This document shows positions 51,277 to 60,265 of a DNA stretch of 64,000 nucleotides, piece after piece (positions within the stretch are counted from its first letter, which is position 1; every line of letters starts with the position of its first letter). A model generated the notes under the pieces. It had not been told where the DNA came from and ran no database searches. It saw only the letters and a list, made by a program, of their open reading frames with translations. This DNA is from JAICQQ01 sp965651135 (GTDB lineage: Bacteria; Myxococcota_A; Polyangia; Polyangiales; Polyangiaceae), in the NCBI GenBank assembly GCA_965651135.1, contig CBFGRJ010000001.1:9549-73548 (forward strand). The letters run 5' to 3'. The translations under genes and the position numbers were made by a program.

Positions 51277-53046
51277 ATGGAGCAACGCGCGCTCGGTAAC
51301 ATCTTGATTCGGCACGGCGTGGCGTCGCCGGACGCCTTGGAGCCGCTCTACGCCCAGCAGCGCGAAAAAGACGCTTCTTTGTTGGAGCTCATGGTCCAGG
51401 CCAAAGCTGCAACGGACGTGGACATTGCGCGAGCATTGGCCGCCGAATGCGGCTTGCCGTTCGTCGAAAAAATCGCGATAGACGAAGTGCCGACCCAATT
51501 GGCCACGCGCCTGCCGATTGGCTACGCGCGCAATCATCGGTTGCTCGTTACGGCAGAAACCGACGACGGTGTTCACGTCGTTTGCGCCGACCCGCTCGAC
51601 GTCGATGGGCTGGATGACGTGCGTGCCGCCTTCGGAAAGCCGGTGCACGCGCGTGTGGCCACCCCCAGTGTGGTGATCGACGCGATCAACCGCGTTTACG
51701 AGCGCCAGGAGACGATGAGCGAGCTCGAAAGCGACGAGCGACGCGAGGATGAAGATCAAGTCGATCTCTTGGACTCGGACGAAGATGCGCCGATCATTCG
51801 CTGGGTCAACGGCTTGTTTTCGCAAGCGGTCAAGGAGCGCGCCAGCGATATTCATATCGAGCCGGAGGAAAAAGAGGTGGTCGTGCGCTATCGCATCGAC
51901 GGCCAGCTCTACGTTTCGCGCACCGCAAGCCGGCAATTCATGAGCTCGGTGGTGGCCCGCGTGAAGATCATGGCAGGGCTGAACATCGCCGAGAAGCGCC
52001 TGCCGCAAGACGGGCGCATTTCACTCAAGATTGCAGGGCGCGGCATCGACGTTCGCGTTTCGACGATTCCAACCAGTCGCGACCACGAGCGCATCGTGAT
52101 GCGTCTGTTGCACAAGACGAATGTGCTGCTCGATCTGAGTCAGCTGGGCTTCGCCCAACGCGACTACCATCTGATCGCTGACCTCATCAAGCGACCCGAC
52201 GGAATCATTCTCGTGACCGGTCCAACCGGTAGCGGCAAGACAACCACGCTCTACGGGTGCTTGAATCGCATCAACCAGCCCAATATCAACATACTCACGG
52301 CCGAAGATCCGGTCGAGTACGAGATTTCGGGGATTCACCAGGTGGCCGTGCAGCCCAAGATCGGGCTCACCTTTGCCAGCGCGTTGCGGGCCTTTTTGCG
52401 CCAGGACCCCGACGTGATCATGGTGGGCGAGATTCGCGACAAAGAAACCGCGGAAATCGCGATGCACGCTTCCATGACGGGTCATTTGGTGCTGAGTACC
52501 ATTCACACCAACGATGCTGCAGGCGCAGTCACGCGATTGGTAGAGATGGACATCGAGCCGTTCATCGTGCGCTCGACCGTGATTGGAATTCTGGCCCAGC
52601 GTCTGGTTCGCGTCCTGTGCCCGAATTGCCGCGAACCGTACGAGGCGACCAGCTACGAATTGACACAGCTCGGAGTCGACCCCGAGCGGACTCGTTGGCG
52701 GCAGCGGCGCACCCTGTCTCATCGCTATCAGCACCCGAACGTCGACTATCGCCCGATCGGGTGGGAAGGGCCGGGCATGCCGATCTTTCATCGAGCCAAG
52801 GGTTGCGATCAGTGCGACTTCAAGGGCTTCACCGGTCGGCTCGGTATTTACGAGCTCTTGATTGCCGACGACGTGGTAGGGGCGCTGATTCTAAAGAATG
52901 CTGACGCGCAGACGATCAAACGAGCGGCGCAAAATCAAGGGATGGATACGCTGCGGGACGACGGCGCTCGCAAAGTGTTCGACGGCCTGACGACGGTCGA
53001 GGAGGTGGTGGCGGCTACCCAAGACGACATCATCCTGGACGAATGA
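51277..53046 (+). CDS. gspE: Type II secretion ATPase GspE
   Basis: Cytoplasmic hexameric ATPase that powers pseudopilus assembly, 589 residues from the ATG at 51277. N1E-type domain binding GspL lies in the first 150 or so residues. The catalytic part has Walker A GPTGSGKT (315-322), the Asp box TAEDPVEYEI, Walker B-like DPDVIMVGEIRD, and the His box TGHLVLSTIHTND. Zinc-binding cysteines are CPNC and CDQC, as in GspE/PilB. An upstream extension of the frame to 50953 overlaps gspD and was rejected. Confidence 0.96.
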   Translation: MEQRALGNILIRHGVASPDALEPLYAQQREKDASLLELMVQAKAATDVDIARALAAECGLPFVEKIAIDEVPTQLATRLPIGYARNHRLLVTAETDDGVHVVCADPLDVDGLDDVRAAFGKPVHARVATPSVVIDAINRVYERQETMSELESDERREDEDQVDLLDSDEDAPIIRWVNGLFSQAVKERASDIHIEPEEKEVVVRYRIDGQLYVSRTASRQFMSSVVARVKIMAGLNIAEKRLPQDGRISLKIAGRGIDVRVSTIPTSRDHERIVMRLLHKTNVLLDLSQLGFAQRDYHLIADLIKRPDGIILVTGPTGSGKTTTLYGCLNRINQPNINILTAEDPVEYEISGIHQVAVQPKIGLTFASALRAFLRQDPDVIMVGEIRDKETAEIAMHASMTGHLVLSTIHTNDAAGAVTRLVEMDIEPFIVRSTVIGILAQRLVRVLCPNCREPYEATSYELTQLGVDPERTRWRQRRTLSHRYQHPNVDYRPIGWEGPGMPIFHRAKGCDQCDFKGFTGRLGIYELLIADDVVGALILKNADAQTIKRAAQNQGMDTLRDDGARKVFDGLTTVEEVVAATQDDIILDE

Positions 53047-53058
53047 GAGTGTGAGCTA

Positions 53059-54285
53059 GTGGCGGTCTTCGAATACAAAGGCATTCAGATCAGCACCGGT
53101 AAGGCTGTCAAAGGCTACCGCGATGCCGACAATGCGCGCGCACTCAGAGGCTTGCTCAGGCGCGACGGTATTCTCTTGACGCTGGCTACGGAGGAGAGCG
53201 AGCGTAAACAGAAGGCCAAGCGCAATATCGATCTCTTGGCGTTTCTGCGTCGGCCAAACGCATCCGACATCGCCATCATGACCCGCCAATTGGCGACGCT
53301 GGTACGCGCGGGCGTGCCGCTGGTCGACTCGGTGGCAGCGCTCACGGAGCAAGTCGAAAAGGAGCAGCTCCAGCGCGTCTTGACGGGGGTACGCGAGACT
53401 TTGAACGAGGGCACCAGCTTCGCCAAAAGCCTGGCGATGCATCCCAAGGTCTTTGCTCCGCTCTACGTGAACATGGTCGCCGCGGGTGAAGCCTCCGGAA
53501 ACCTTGAGGCGGTGCTGGAGCGCTTGGCGGACTTCATGGAAGGGCAGGCACGCCTGAAAGGCAAGGTCATGGCATCACTGGCCTATCCTGTGCTCATGGC
53601 CTTCATCGGGACCGTGCTCGTGGGCTTTTTGATGGTGGCCGTGGTGCCCAAGGTCACCGCGATTTTCGAGAATTTGGGGCAGGCCTTGCCTTGGTATACG
53701 GCGCTATTGATCTTCGTTTCGGACGTCATCTCCGGTTACTGGTGGTTGATGTTTTTGTGTGCGGGTCTCGGTTATTGGTGGCTCCGGCGCTGGAAGAGCA
53801 AGCCCGAAGGGCGACTCAAGTGGGATACGCTCAAGCTCAGGCTCCCGCTGTTCGGGAGGCTCAACCTGCTGGTGGCGGTTTCGCGGTTCACTCGCACCCT
53901 GGCCACATTGTTGGCCAGCGGCGTCCAGCTTTTGGCGGCCATGGAAATCGGGAAGAACGTGCTGGAAAACGCGCGACTAGAGAGTGTGGTCAAAGAGGCC
54001 ATCGGCTCCATTCGCGAGGGCGAGAGCATCGCCGAGCCGCTCAAGCGCAGCGGGCAGTTTCCGCCCATGGTGACCCACATGATCGCCGTGGGTGAACGTT
54101 CCGGTCAACTCGAGCAAATGCTCGAAAACGTGAGCCGCGCGTACGAATCAGACGTGGAGACGCGTGTGGCCGCGCTCACCAGCTTGCTCGAACCGTTGAT
54201 GATCCTGATCATGGGAGGCGTCGTGGGGTTCATCGCCATGTCGATTCTGATGCCCATGGTTCAAATGAACGAGCTCGTACAGTGA
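53059..54285 (+). CDS. gspF: Type II secretion inner-membrane platform protein GspF
   Basis: Polytopic platform protein of 408 residues, with two related cytoplasmic domains separated by membrane helices. The first has MTRQLATLVRAGVPLVDSV and GTSFAKSLAMHPKVF, the second FTRTLATLLASGVQLLAAM and RSGQFPPMVTHMIAVGERSG. Transmembrane helices lie at about 168-190, 212-236 and at the C-terminus (FIAMSILMPMVQMNELV). Starts with a GTG 12 bp after gspE. Confidence 0.95.
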   Translation: MAVFEYKGIQISTGKAVKGYRDADNARALRGLLRRDGILLTLATEESERKQKAKRNIDLLAFLRRPNASDIAIMTRQLATLVRAGVPLVDSVAALTEQVEKEQLQRVLTGVRETLNEGTSFAKSLAMHPKVFAPLYVNMVAAGEASGNLEAVLERLADFMEGQARLKGKVMASLAYPVLMAFIGTVLVGFLMVAVVPKVTAIFENLGQALPWYTALLIFVSDVISGYWWLMFLCAGLGYWWLRRWKSKPEGRLKWDTLKLRLPLFGRLNLLVAVSRFTRTLATLLASGVQLLAAMEIGKNVLENARLESVVKEAIGSIREGESIAEPLKRSGQFPPMVTHMIAVGERSGQLEQMLENVSRAYESDVETRVAALTSLLEPLMILIMGGVVGFIAMSILMPMVQMNELVQ

Positions 54286-54288
54286 CTC

Positions 54289-54705
54289 ATGATCAAGCGA
54301 AGGCGCCGTGGAGAGGTACGCATCCTGTTCCCTTGGGAAGGCAAGGGCGGGCTACGCCGTTGGTTGGGCCTGGGCAAGATGCGACCCTTTTTGTGGGTGT
54401 TCGTGGTCCTGGCCTTCGTTTGGGTAGTGGGCGCACGCGAGAGGCACTCGGCGGGAATACGCACGACCCGTGCCAGGTTACTGCAAGTGCGCAGCGCCAT
54501 CGACGCCTACATGGCGGAAAACTCCGGCGAATGTCCCAGCAAGTTGTCGCTGGTAGCACCTCACGCCGTAGGTCAACGAGTGCCGCCGGATGCTTGGGGC
54601 AGACCATTTCGGTTGATCTGTCCGTCAGACAGACCGGGCTACGACTACGAACTGATGAGTGACGGCCCGGATGGCAAGCCGGGCGGACTGGATCGAATCG
54701 AATAG
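54289..54705 (+). CDS. GspG-like protein without a type IV prepilin leader
   Basis: A 138-residue protein between gspF and gspG. The C-terminal half matches the end of the major pseudopilin: LLQVRSAIDAYMAENSGECP, then PDAWGRPFRLIC and YDYELMSDGPDGKPGGLD. The expected prepilin cleavage motif (Gly followed by FTLIE) is missing: a basic N-terminus leads to an ordinary membrane helix (about 33-48, LWVFVVLAFVWVVG) with no Glu at the +5 place. It could be a membrane-fixed capping or regulatory paralogue. It starts 3 bp after gspF stops. Confidence 0.8.
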   Translation: MIKRRRRGEVRILFPWEGKGGLRRWLGLGKMRPFLWVFVVLAFVWVVGARERHSAGIRTTRARLLQVRSAIDAYMAENSGECPSKLSLVAPHAVGQRVPPDAWGRPFRLICPSDRPGYDYELMSDGPDGKPGGLDRIE

Positions 54706-54736
54706 GTTCGGTTCTCAAACGAACGAGGTAACAATC

Positions 54737-55237
54737 ATGCAAGAGACGAAAAGAATCCAGGGTTCTCGCCTTGACGACCCAGGGCGGTCGACGTCTGGCG
54801 CCGCTCTGACCGGTTCAGTGTTCTGCACCGGTCAGCGTACACGGAGCCGCATTTTTGCCGCTTTCGAGCGAGGTACGACCTTGGTCGAGGTGTTGATCGT
54901 GGTCGCCATCATCGCCATGGTGGCGGGCGGCGTCGCTTTCTTTGCATTCCCCAAGTTCAAAGAAGCGCAGAAAAAGTCCGCTCTCACCGGGGCGCGTGTG
55001 ATCCGCGGTGCCGCACAGAATTGGCAGATGACCAACGACGGCTGTCCGACCATCAGTCAGCTGATTCAGGACAAGCAGCTCGACAAGGCGCAGGACACCA
55101 ACGACCCGTGGGGCGGTGACTACTCCATCGTGTGCACGGACGACGATATCATCGTGTCGTCGGATGGCGCCGACAAGAAGAAGGGCACCGCCGACGACGT
55201 CAGCGTACCGAAGGTAGCTGCCGAGGGTGAGGAGTAA
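54737..55237 (+). CDS. gspG: Major pseudopilin GspG
   Basis: Main pseudopilus subunit, 166 residues from the ATG at 54737. The type IV prepilin motif is ERGTTLVEVLIVVAII with cleavage after Gly46 and Glu at +5. The leader of about 46 residues is far longer than the usual 6-10. The mature body has the GspG end pattern DPWGGDYSIVC and SSDGADKKKGTADD, with acidic residues of the calcium site. A cysteine pair may form. An in-frame ORF start at 54659 overlaps the previous gene. Confidence 0.93.
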   Translation: MQETKRIQGSRLDDPGRSTSGAALTGSVFCTGQRTRSRIFAAFERGTTLVEVLIVVAIIAMVAGGVAFFAFPKFKEAQKKSALTGARVIRGAAQNWQMTNDGCPTISQLIQDKQLDKAQDTNDPWGGDYSIVCTDDDIIVSSDGADKKKGTADDVSVPKVAAEGEE

Positions 55238-55251
55238 CCCCAAGGCTCGAC

Positions 55252-55959
55252 GTGACCCGACCCGTTCTTTCACCACGACTTCGGCGCGGCGTTACCCTCG
55301 TCGAAGTCTTGATCGTGGTGGCGCTGATCGCGATCCTATCGGGAGCAGTGTTGGTTGGGTCCGGCGCCTTGGGCGGCAGCCGCGAGCGGGCAGCAGCGAC
55401 GTTGATCGTGACGGCGGTTCGTATGGGGCTCGCGCGCGCCAACACAACCGGGCGCCCCACGCGGCTGGTGTTCGACCTGGACAACCACATGCTGACGCTG
55501 GAGGAGACCTCGTCGTTGGTGATGGCGCGGGAGCAGGAAGAGGGCGCGGAAAGCACCGGTGCCGGCGCAGACCCCGTGACCGATCTGGAGCGAGAGGCCA
55601 AAGAGGAGGCCGAGGAGATCATCGAAGGTCCTCGAGCCCCGCGCCCGGCTTTTACACCGGTTCAGGAGTTCAAAGCGGACGGTGACGAACCCAGCGGTCG
55701 TTCACTGGGCGGGGGCGTCGAGTTTCGCTTCGTGCAGACCGAGCACGATGGGCAGGAGCGAACCAGCGGTCGCGCCTACCTGTACTTCTGGCCGGGTGGT
55801 GAGACCGAACATGCAGTGATTCACCTGGGACGCGGTGACGACAACGGCTTGAGTGTGCGAGTGAGCGCCTTGACCGGGCGCGCCAGGATCGAGAAGGGCC
55901 GCGTCGAGTTGCCGGAGCGTCGCTCGGACGGAGAGATCAGCGAACGGGAGGAGGAGTGA
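55252..55959 (+). CDS. gspH: Minor pseudopilin GspH
   Basis: A 235-residue minor pseudopilin with a prepilin motif RRGVTLVEVLIVVALI (cleavage after Gly13). The middle contains a long acidic region (EEAEEIIEGPRAPR) and the end has the beta-rich GspH signature (GGGVEFRFVQT, YLYFWPGGETEHAVIHL). It starts with a GTG 14 bp after gspG and overlaps gspI by 4 bp. Confidence 0.87.
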   Translation: MTRPVLSPRLRRGVTLVEVLIVVALIAILSGAVLVGSGALGGSRERAAATLIVTAVRMGLARANTTGRPTRLVFDLDNHMLTLEETSSLVMAREQEEGAESTGAGADPVTDLEREAKEEAEEIIEGPRAPRPAFTPVQEFKADGDEPSGRSLGGGVEFRFVQTEHDGQERTSGRAYLYFWPGGETEHAVIHLGRGDDNGLSVRVSALTGRARIEKGRVELPERRSDGEISEREEE

Positions 55960-56648
55960 GCCAGCGTGGTTTCACCCTGCTGGAGGTGATGGTCGCCATC
56001 GCGATCTTGGGGCTCGGTCTCACGGTCATCCTCAGCTCTCAGACCGGCATGTTCGCCAGTGCGACCCATTCGGAGAACCTGACGCACGCGACGTTTTTGG
56101 CGCGCTGCAAGATGAGCGAGACCGAGCTGGAGCTGCTCAAAGAAGGCTACCCACTGCTCGACGAAACCGAGTCCGGTCCGTGCTGTGAAGACGATGACTC
56201 GGAATTCACCTGCGTCTGGAAGGTCGAGCAGGTGGAGCTGCCGCAGCCCGGCAGCCTGGTGCCCGACGCGGGGGACCTCGATGGCGGCATTCCGGGTACG
56301 CTGGCGCTGGACGGGGACATCGACGCGCTGGGGGCAGTGAGCAGCATGCATGACCCCACGGCGCTCCAAGGAGGCGACCCTCTGAGCGCCATGGCCGCCC
56401 TTGGAAGCGGTGAGGGGGCTGCCGGTATCGGAGCCATGGTGATGAGTCTGGTTTATCCAGATCTGAAGCCGATGCTCGAGGCGAGCATCCGAAAGCTGAC
56501 CGTGACCGTGAAATGGAAGGAAGGCATCTCCGAGAAGGAGCTTTCCGTCGTCCAATACGTTACGGACCCACAGCAGGGAGGGCTCTTTCAGACGGCGGAG
56601 GACTTGGATGCCGGGCTGAGCGGCAATCCGCTGGAGGAGCTGCAATGA
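55956..56648 (+). CDS. gspI: Minor pseudopilin GspI
   Basis: A 230-residue minor pseudopilin with motif QRGFTLLEVMVAIAILGLGL (cleavage after Gly5 of MSQRG, Glu at +5). An unusually long C-terminal part contains an acidic segment, a Cys cluster (PCCEDDDSEFTC) and a Met/Gly-rich loop (AMAALGSGEGAAGIGAM), larger than the typical 120-130 residues. Overlaps gspH (start) and gspJ (stop) by four bases each. Confidence 0.87.
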   Translation: MSQRGFTLLEVMVAIAILGLGLTVILSSQTGMFASATHSENLTHATFLARCKMSETELELLKEGYPLLDETESGPCCEDDDSEFTCVWKVEQVELPQPGSLVPDAGDLDGGIPGTLALDGDIDALGAVSSMHDPTALQGGDPLSAMAALGSGEGAAGIGAMVMSLVYPDLKPMLEASIRKLTVTVKWKEGISEKELSVVQYVTDPQQGGLFQTAEDLDAGLSGNPLEELQ

Positions 56649-57364
56649 GCCCGCGCCGCACGGCACGCGCAATGATGCTGGTCGAGCTTTTGATAGCCGT
56701 GGCCGTGCTCGCGATGATTTCGATGCTGATTTACAGCTCTTTCAGCGGCATGCGCACCAGTCGAGACGGCATTCAGCGTCTGAACGATCGCTACCGCGAG
56801 GGTCGGATCGCGCTTTCGCGCATCGCGCGCGAGCTGTCGAGCGCTTACCTTTCGGGCCACGAGCCCATCGATCCATCCCTGAAAGTGATTCAGACCGCGT
56901 TCATTTCCACCCAAGGGACGCCAGCGGATCGGATTGATTTCAACACGTTCGCGCACCGCCGGCTCGATCGCGACGCTCACGAGTCCGACCAGGCCGAGGT
57001 CTCGTACTTTGGCTCGCCCGATCCGGAGCAACCAGGCGTCATCGATCTGGCTCGCCGGGTAAGCCCCATCCTCGATCTCGAACCCACCACCGGTGGACGC
57101 GTCGATGTGCTCGCCACCGACATCGACCTGTTCGATCTCGAGTTCCTCGATCCACTGACGGGCATGTGGGAGGACACCTGGGACACGACCTCGGCCATTG
57201 CCCAAGCCAATCGCCTGCCGCTGCAAGTGCGCATCATATTGGTTCTGAACGGCGGCCGCCGAAAGAAAGCGACTGGCGGTCAAGACACGATTCGACTGAT
57301 AACCAAGGTTCCGCTGCAGATGCCGCTGCCGCTCACGTTCGCGACGCAAGGAGCACCAGGCTGA
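56645..57364 (+). CDS. gspJ: Minor pseudopilin GspJ, with Ala at the cleavage site
   Basis: A 239-residue minor pseudopilin from the ATG at 56645 (ATGA overlap with gspI). The prepilin region reads ARAMMLVELLIAVAVLAM: Glu is at +5, but the -1 position is Ala, where Gly is nearly invariant. The body has the GspJ pattern YREGRIALSRIARELSSAYL and PLQVRIILVLNGGRRKK. A one-base overlap TGATG links it to gspK. Confidence 0.87.
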   Translation: MSPRRTARAMMLVELLIAVAVLAMISMLIYSSFSGMRTSRDGIQRLNDRYREGRIALSRIARELSSAYLSGHEPIDPSLKVIQTAFISTQGTPADRIDFNTFAHRRLDRDAHESDQAEVSYFGSPDPEQPGVIDLARRVSPILDLEPTTGGRVDVLATDIDLFDLEFLDPLTGMWEDTWDTTSAIAQANRLPLQVRIILVLNGGRRKKATGGQDTIRLITKVPLQMPLPLTFATQGAPG

Positions 57365-58791
57365 TGCGCAGAAGGCGGCGCGATCGTCGTGGGGTGGCGC
57401 TGATCATGGTGCTGGGCGCGCTCACCGTCTTGACCGTGATGTTGACCGAGTTTCAGAACGAAACCTCCGCGGAGTTGGGCTCGAGCATTGCCCAGCGGGA
57501 CGCTTTGAAAGCGGAGTACGCAGCCAAAAGCGCCATCAATCTGTCTCGGCTGTTGATTGCCGCTGAGCCTACCATACGCAAACCCATCAGCTTCATGCTG
57601 CGCGGGGTCTCTCAGATCAAGGTTTGGGAATATGCCGGGCCGGTGCTGAGCGCCTTCAACGACGCCGAAAATAGCGATCAATTCAGCATGCTGGCCAGCG
57701 TCAATCTGGCAGAAGGCAAGAACCTGGGCATGGAGGGAGCCGGGTTCGAAGTCACCATCGTGGACGAGGACGCGAAGCTCAACGTCAATCGAGCCGCCGT
57801 GGGCGGTTCGGTGGGGGTTCAGCAGCTCGCTGCGCGCTTGATCACGCTGCTCGGCCAACCTCAGTACGCGACCCTGTTCGACGGCGAGGATGCAGACGGG
57901 CAAATCAACGACCCACAAACCATTTGTGCTGCGATAGTGGATTGGGTCGATCCCAATCAAGATGCGGCGCTCGATTTCTGCAATCCCCTGAGCGAAACCG
58001 CCCAGCAGACCATTCCCGAAGACACGTTCTACCAACAGCTCGATCAACCCTATTTCCGGAAGAACGCCCCGTTCGACAGCCTGGAGGAACTGCGCATGGT
58101 GCGCGGGGTGGGAGAAGACTTCTGGTTCACGTTCGTCGACCCAGATCCCGCGAGCCCCGACAAGCGCAACTGGACGGTGTGGGGCGGAAATCAGATCAAC
58201 GTGAACAGCGCTACGGCAGACTTGATTTGGGGTCTGGCTTGCGATCACGGCATGGGGGCGCCCGAGCACCCCATTTGTACCGATCCGGAGCAAGCGGTGA
58301 AGTTTTTGACCAGTGTCGGCATGGTGCGAAACCTGATGCCGGGCGTTCCCGCGTTCCGATCGCCGAAAGATTTCATCAATGCCTTGAAGGGCAAGGGCAT
58401 GTTCTCGCTCATGGTGGACATCACCGGACTCCAGCCGTTCAGCAATTTCAAATCGGAGTCCACTCTGGAATCAGCGGTCACTACCGAAAGCAAGGTGTTC
58501 AGCGTGTACGCCACTGGTTACGCCAAAGCAGGAAAGCGTGAGACCCGGATGCGCATTCATGCCGTGGTCGACTTCCGTTCGGCGCCCCCTCCCGGTATGC
58601 CGACTCAGGGCCGCCTGGAAGAGGTGGCGCGTATGGCCGAGGACGCCGGCTTCAGCGCCGCGGCTGATGAGCTCAGAAGCGCAGCGCAGAGCATGAATGT
58701 CGAACCGCCGGAGGGTGCGGGAGAGGACGCGATACTGTCGGCCTTCCGTCCTAGCCCCGCCGGTAATATCGTTTACTACAGGATTCACTGA
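57364..58791 (+). CDS. gspK: Minor pseudopilin GspK
   Basis: Largest minor pseudopilin, thought to cap the tip with GspI and GspJ, 475 residues. N-terminus MRRRRRDRRGVALIMVLGALTV has the GspK-type RRGVALIMVL motif, which lacks Glu5 as in other GspK proteins. The body has the T2SSK-like NVNRAA, VDWVDPNQDAALD (calcium-like site) and a SAM-like helical domain (FDSLEELRMVRGVGED). The tail has a Pro-rich end. Starts in a TGATG overlap with gspJ. Confidence 0.93.
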   Translation: MRRRRRDRRGVALIMVLGALTVLTVMLTEFQNETSAELGSSIAQRDALKAEYAAKSAINLSRLLIAAEPTIRKPISFMLRGVSQIKVWEYAGPVLSAFNDAENSDQFSMLASVNLAEGKNLGMEGAGFEVTIVDEDAKLNVNRAAVGGSVGVQQLAARLITLLGQPQYATLFDGEDADGQINDPQTICAAIVDWVDPNQDAALDFCNPLSETAQQTIPEDTFYQQLDQPYFRKNAPFDSLEELRMVRGVGEDFWFTFVDPDPASPDKRNWTVWGGNQINVNSATADLIWGLACDHGMGAPEHPICTDPEQAVKFLTSVGMVRNLMPGVPAFRSPKDFINALKGKGMFSLMVDITGLQPFSNFKSESTLESAVTTESKVFSVYATGYAKAGKRETRMRIHAVVDFRSAPPPGMPTQGRLEEVARMAEDAGFSAAADELRSAAQSMNVEPPEGAGEDAILSAFRPSPAGNIVYYRIH

Positions 58792-58795
58792 TTCC

Positions 58796-60265
58796 ATGAC
58801 CAAGCATCTGGGCATCGACATACGCAGTACGCATATTCGGGTAGCCGAGCTCGACGTCAGCTATCGACGGACCGCCATCCACACGCTGTACGAAGTAGAT
58901 AGGTCGCATTTCCCGACGTTGGTGGAGGCGCTGAAGAACTGCGCCGGTCCCCTGTTGGAGGAGGCCGAGACAATCGCCACCGCCGTCGCGGGCGAGCAGG
59001 CATTCTTTCATCGCATCGAGCTGCCCTTGACGGCACAACGCCAGCTGGAAGAGGTGCTGCCCTTCGAGCTCGAAGCGCAGGTTCCCATAGATATCGACGA
59101 GCTCACCTTCGACTACCGGACGCTGACGCGCGACGCCCATCAAGAGCAGCTGGTGATTCTCACGGCGGCAGCGCGCACCGAGCACGTTCGCTCGTGCATC
59201 GAAGTGTGTCGCGAAGCACTGGGCCGCGAACCCGATCGCATATCGTGCGGCGCCCTGCCGCTGGCAAACCTATGCAACGTTTGCTCCGATCTCGCGGGCC
59301 CAGGTCCCTTCGCGTTGATTGATCTAGGCGCGACAACGACGGAGGTGGTGTTCCTTTCCAACGGTCAGGCCGTGCTGGCGCGTACTGTATCTCGTGGTGT
59401 GCAGGGGCTGCCCGACACGGCGCCTGCTCTGGCTGCAGCGCTCAGGCAAACGCTGGCTCGTTATGGCGCGCTGCACGGATCGCCGGTGCAAGTCGCCTAC
59501 CTCTTGGGTGGCGGAGCCGCCGCCCAGGGCGCCGAGGAGTACCTGACCTACGAGCTCGGTGTTTCGGTCTTGCCGCTGCCCACCTTGCATTTCGACTCGT
59601 TGACTCCTGACCAGGCAGCGCTCGTCCCTCGTTTCGCCAAGGCTCTAGGCTTGGCCTTGAGCGTCGGTGGCCGCGCGCGCGACCTGAATCTGCGCCAAGG
59701 TGAGCTCGCGTACCAGCGGGGCTACGGGTTCATCAAGGAGAAGGTGCCGATACTGGCAGGGCTTGGCGCCGCGATTGCCATCAGCTTCTTTTTCTCGGCT
59801 TGGGCGGAAGGGGTAGCCCTGTCGCGGGAAAACGAAATGCTCAAGGCGGCCTTGGAGGCTCAAACCCAGGCGGCCTTCGGCGAAGCCGTGGAAGATCCGG
59901 AAGAGGTGTTGTCCGAGCTCAACCGTTTGAAGAGCAAGGGCGTGGAGGACCCCATGCCCGCCATGGATGCGCTGGACATCATCAACGAGATATCGAATGC
60001 GGTGCCCATGGATGTCACCCACGATATCGAGGAATTCGATCTGCACCGTGGCAAGGTCAAGCTCAACGGAATCGTGGGCTCTACCGACGAGGCGCAAAGC
60101 ATTACTTCCACGCTGGAAGAGCACAAGTGCTTCGAGAACGCGAAAATCGGCAAGATTACTCAGGTCGTGAACGGGTCACGACAAAAGTATTCGCTCGAGT
60201 TCGACGTGAGCTGCGAAACGAAGAGCAAAAGCAAAAAGAAGGCTTCGGAAAGCGCTGAGCCATGA
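58796..60265 (+). CDS. gspL: Type II secretion protein GspL
   Basis: Bitopic assembly-platform protein, 489 residues from the ATG at 58796. The cytoplasmic part is an actin-like domain (MTKHLGIDIRSTHIRVAEL, then ALIDLGATTTEVVFLS) that binds GspE; it resembles a PilM. One membrane helix lies near residue 325 (VPILAGLGAAIAISFFFSAW). A periplasmic ferredoxin-like part resembling PilN follows (MDVTHDIEEFDLHRGKVKL). Six codons of the upstream in-frame frame overlap gspK and are rejected. Its stop overlaps the gspM start by four bases. Confidence 0.93.
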   Translation: MTKHLGIDIRSTHIRVAELDVSYRRTAIHTLYEVDRSHFPTLVEALKNCAGPLLEEAETIATAVAGEQAFFHRIELPLTAQRQLEEVLPFELEAQVPIDIDELTFDYRTLTRDAHQEQLVILTAAARTEHVRSCIEVCREALGREPDRISCGALPLANLCNVCSDLAGPGPFALIDLGATTTEVVFLSNGQAVLARTVSRGVQGLPDTAPALAAALRQTLARYGALHGSPVQVAYLLGGGAAAQGAEEYLTYELGVSVLPLPTLHFDSLTPDQAALVPRFAKALGLALSVGGRARDLNLRQGELAYQRGYGFIKEKVPILAGLGAAIAISFFFSAWAEGVALSRENEMLKAALEAQTQAAFGEAVEDPEEVLSELNRLKSKGVEDPMPAMDALDIINEISNAVPMDVTHDIEEFDLHRGKVKLNGIVGSTDEAQSITSTLEEHKCFENAKIGKITQVVNGSRQKYSLEFDVSCETKSKSKKKASESAEP

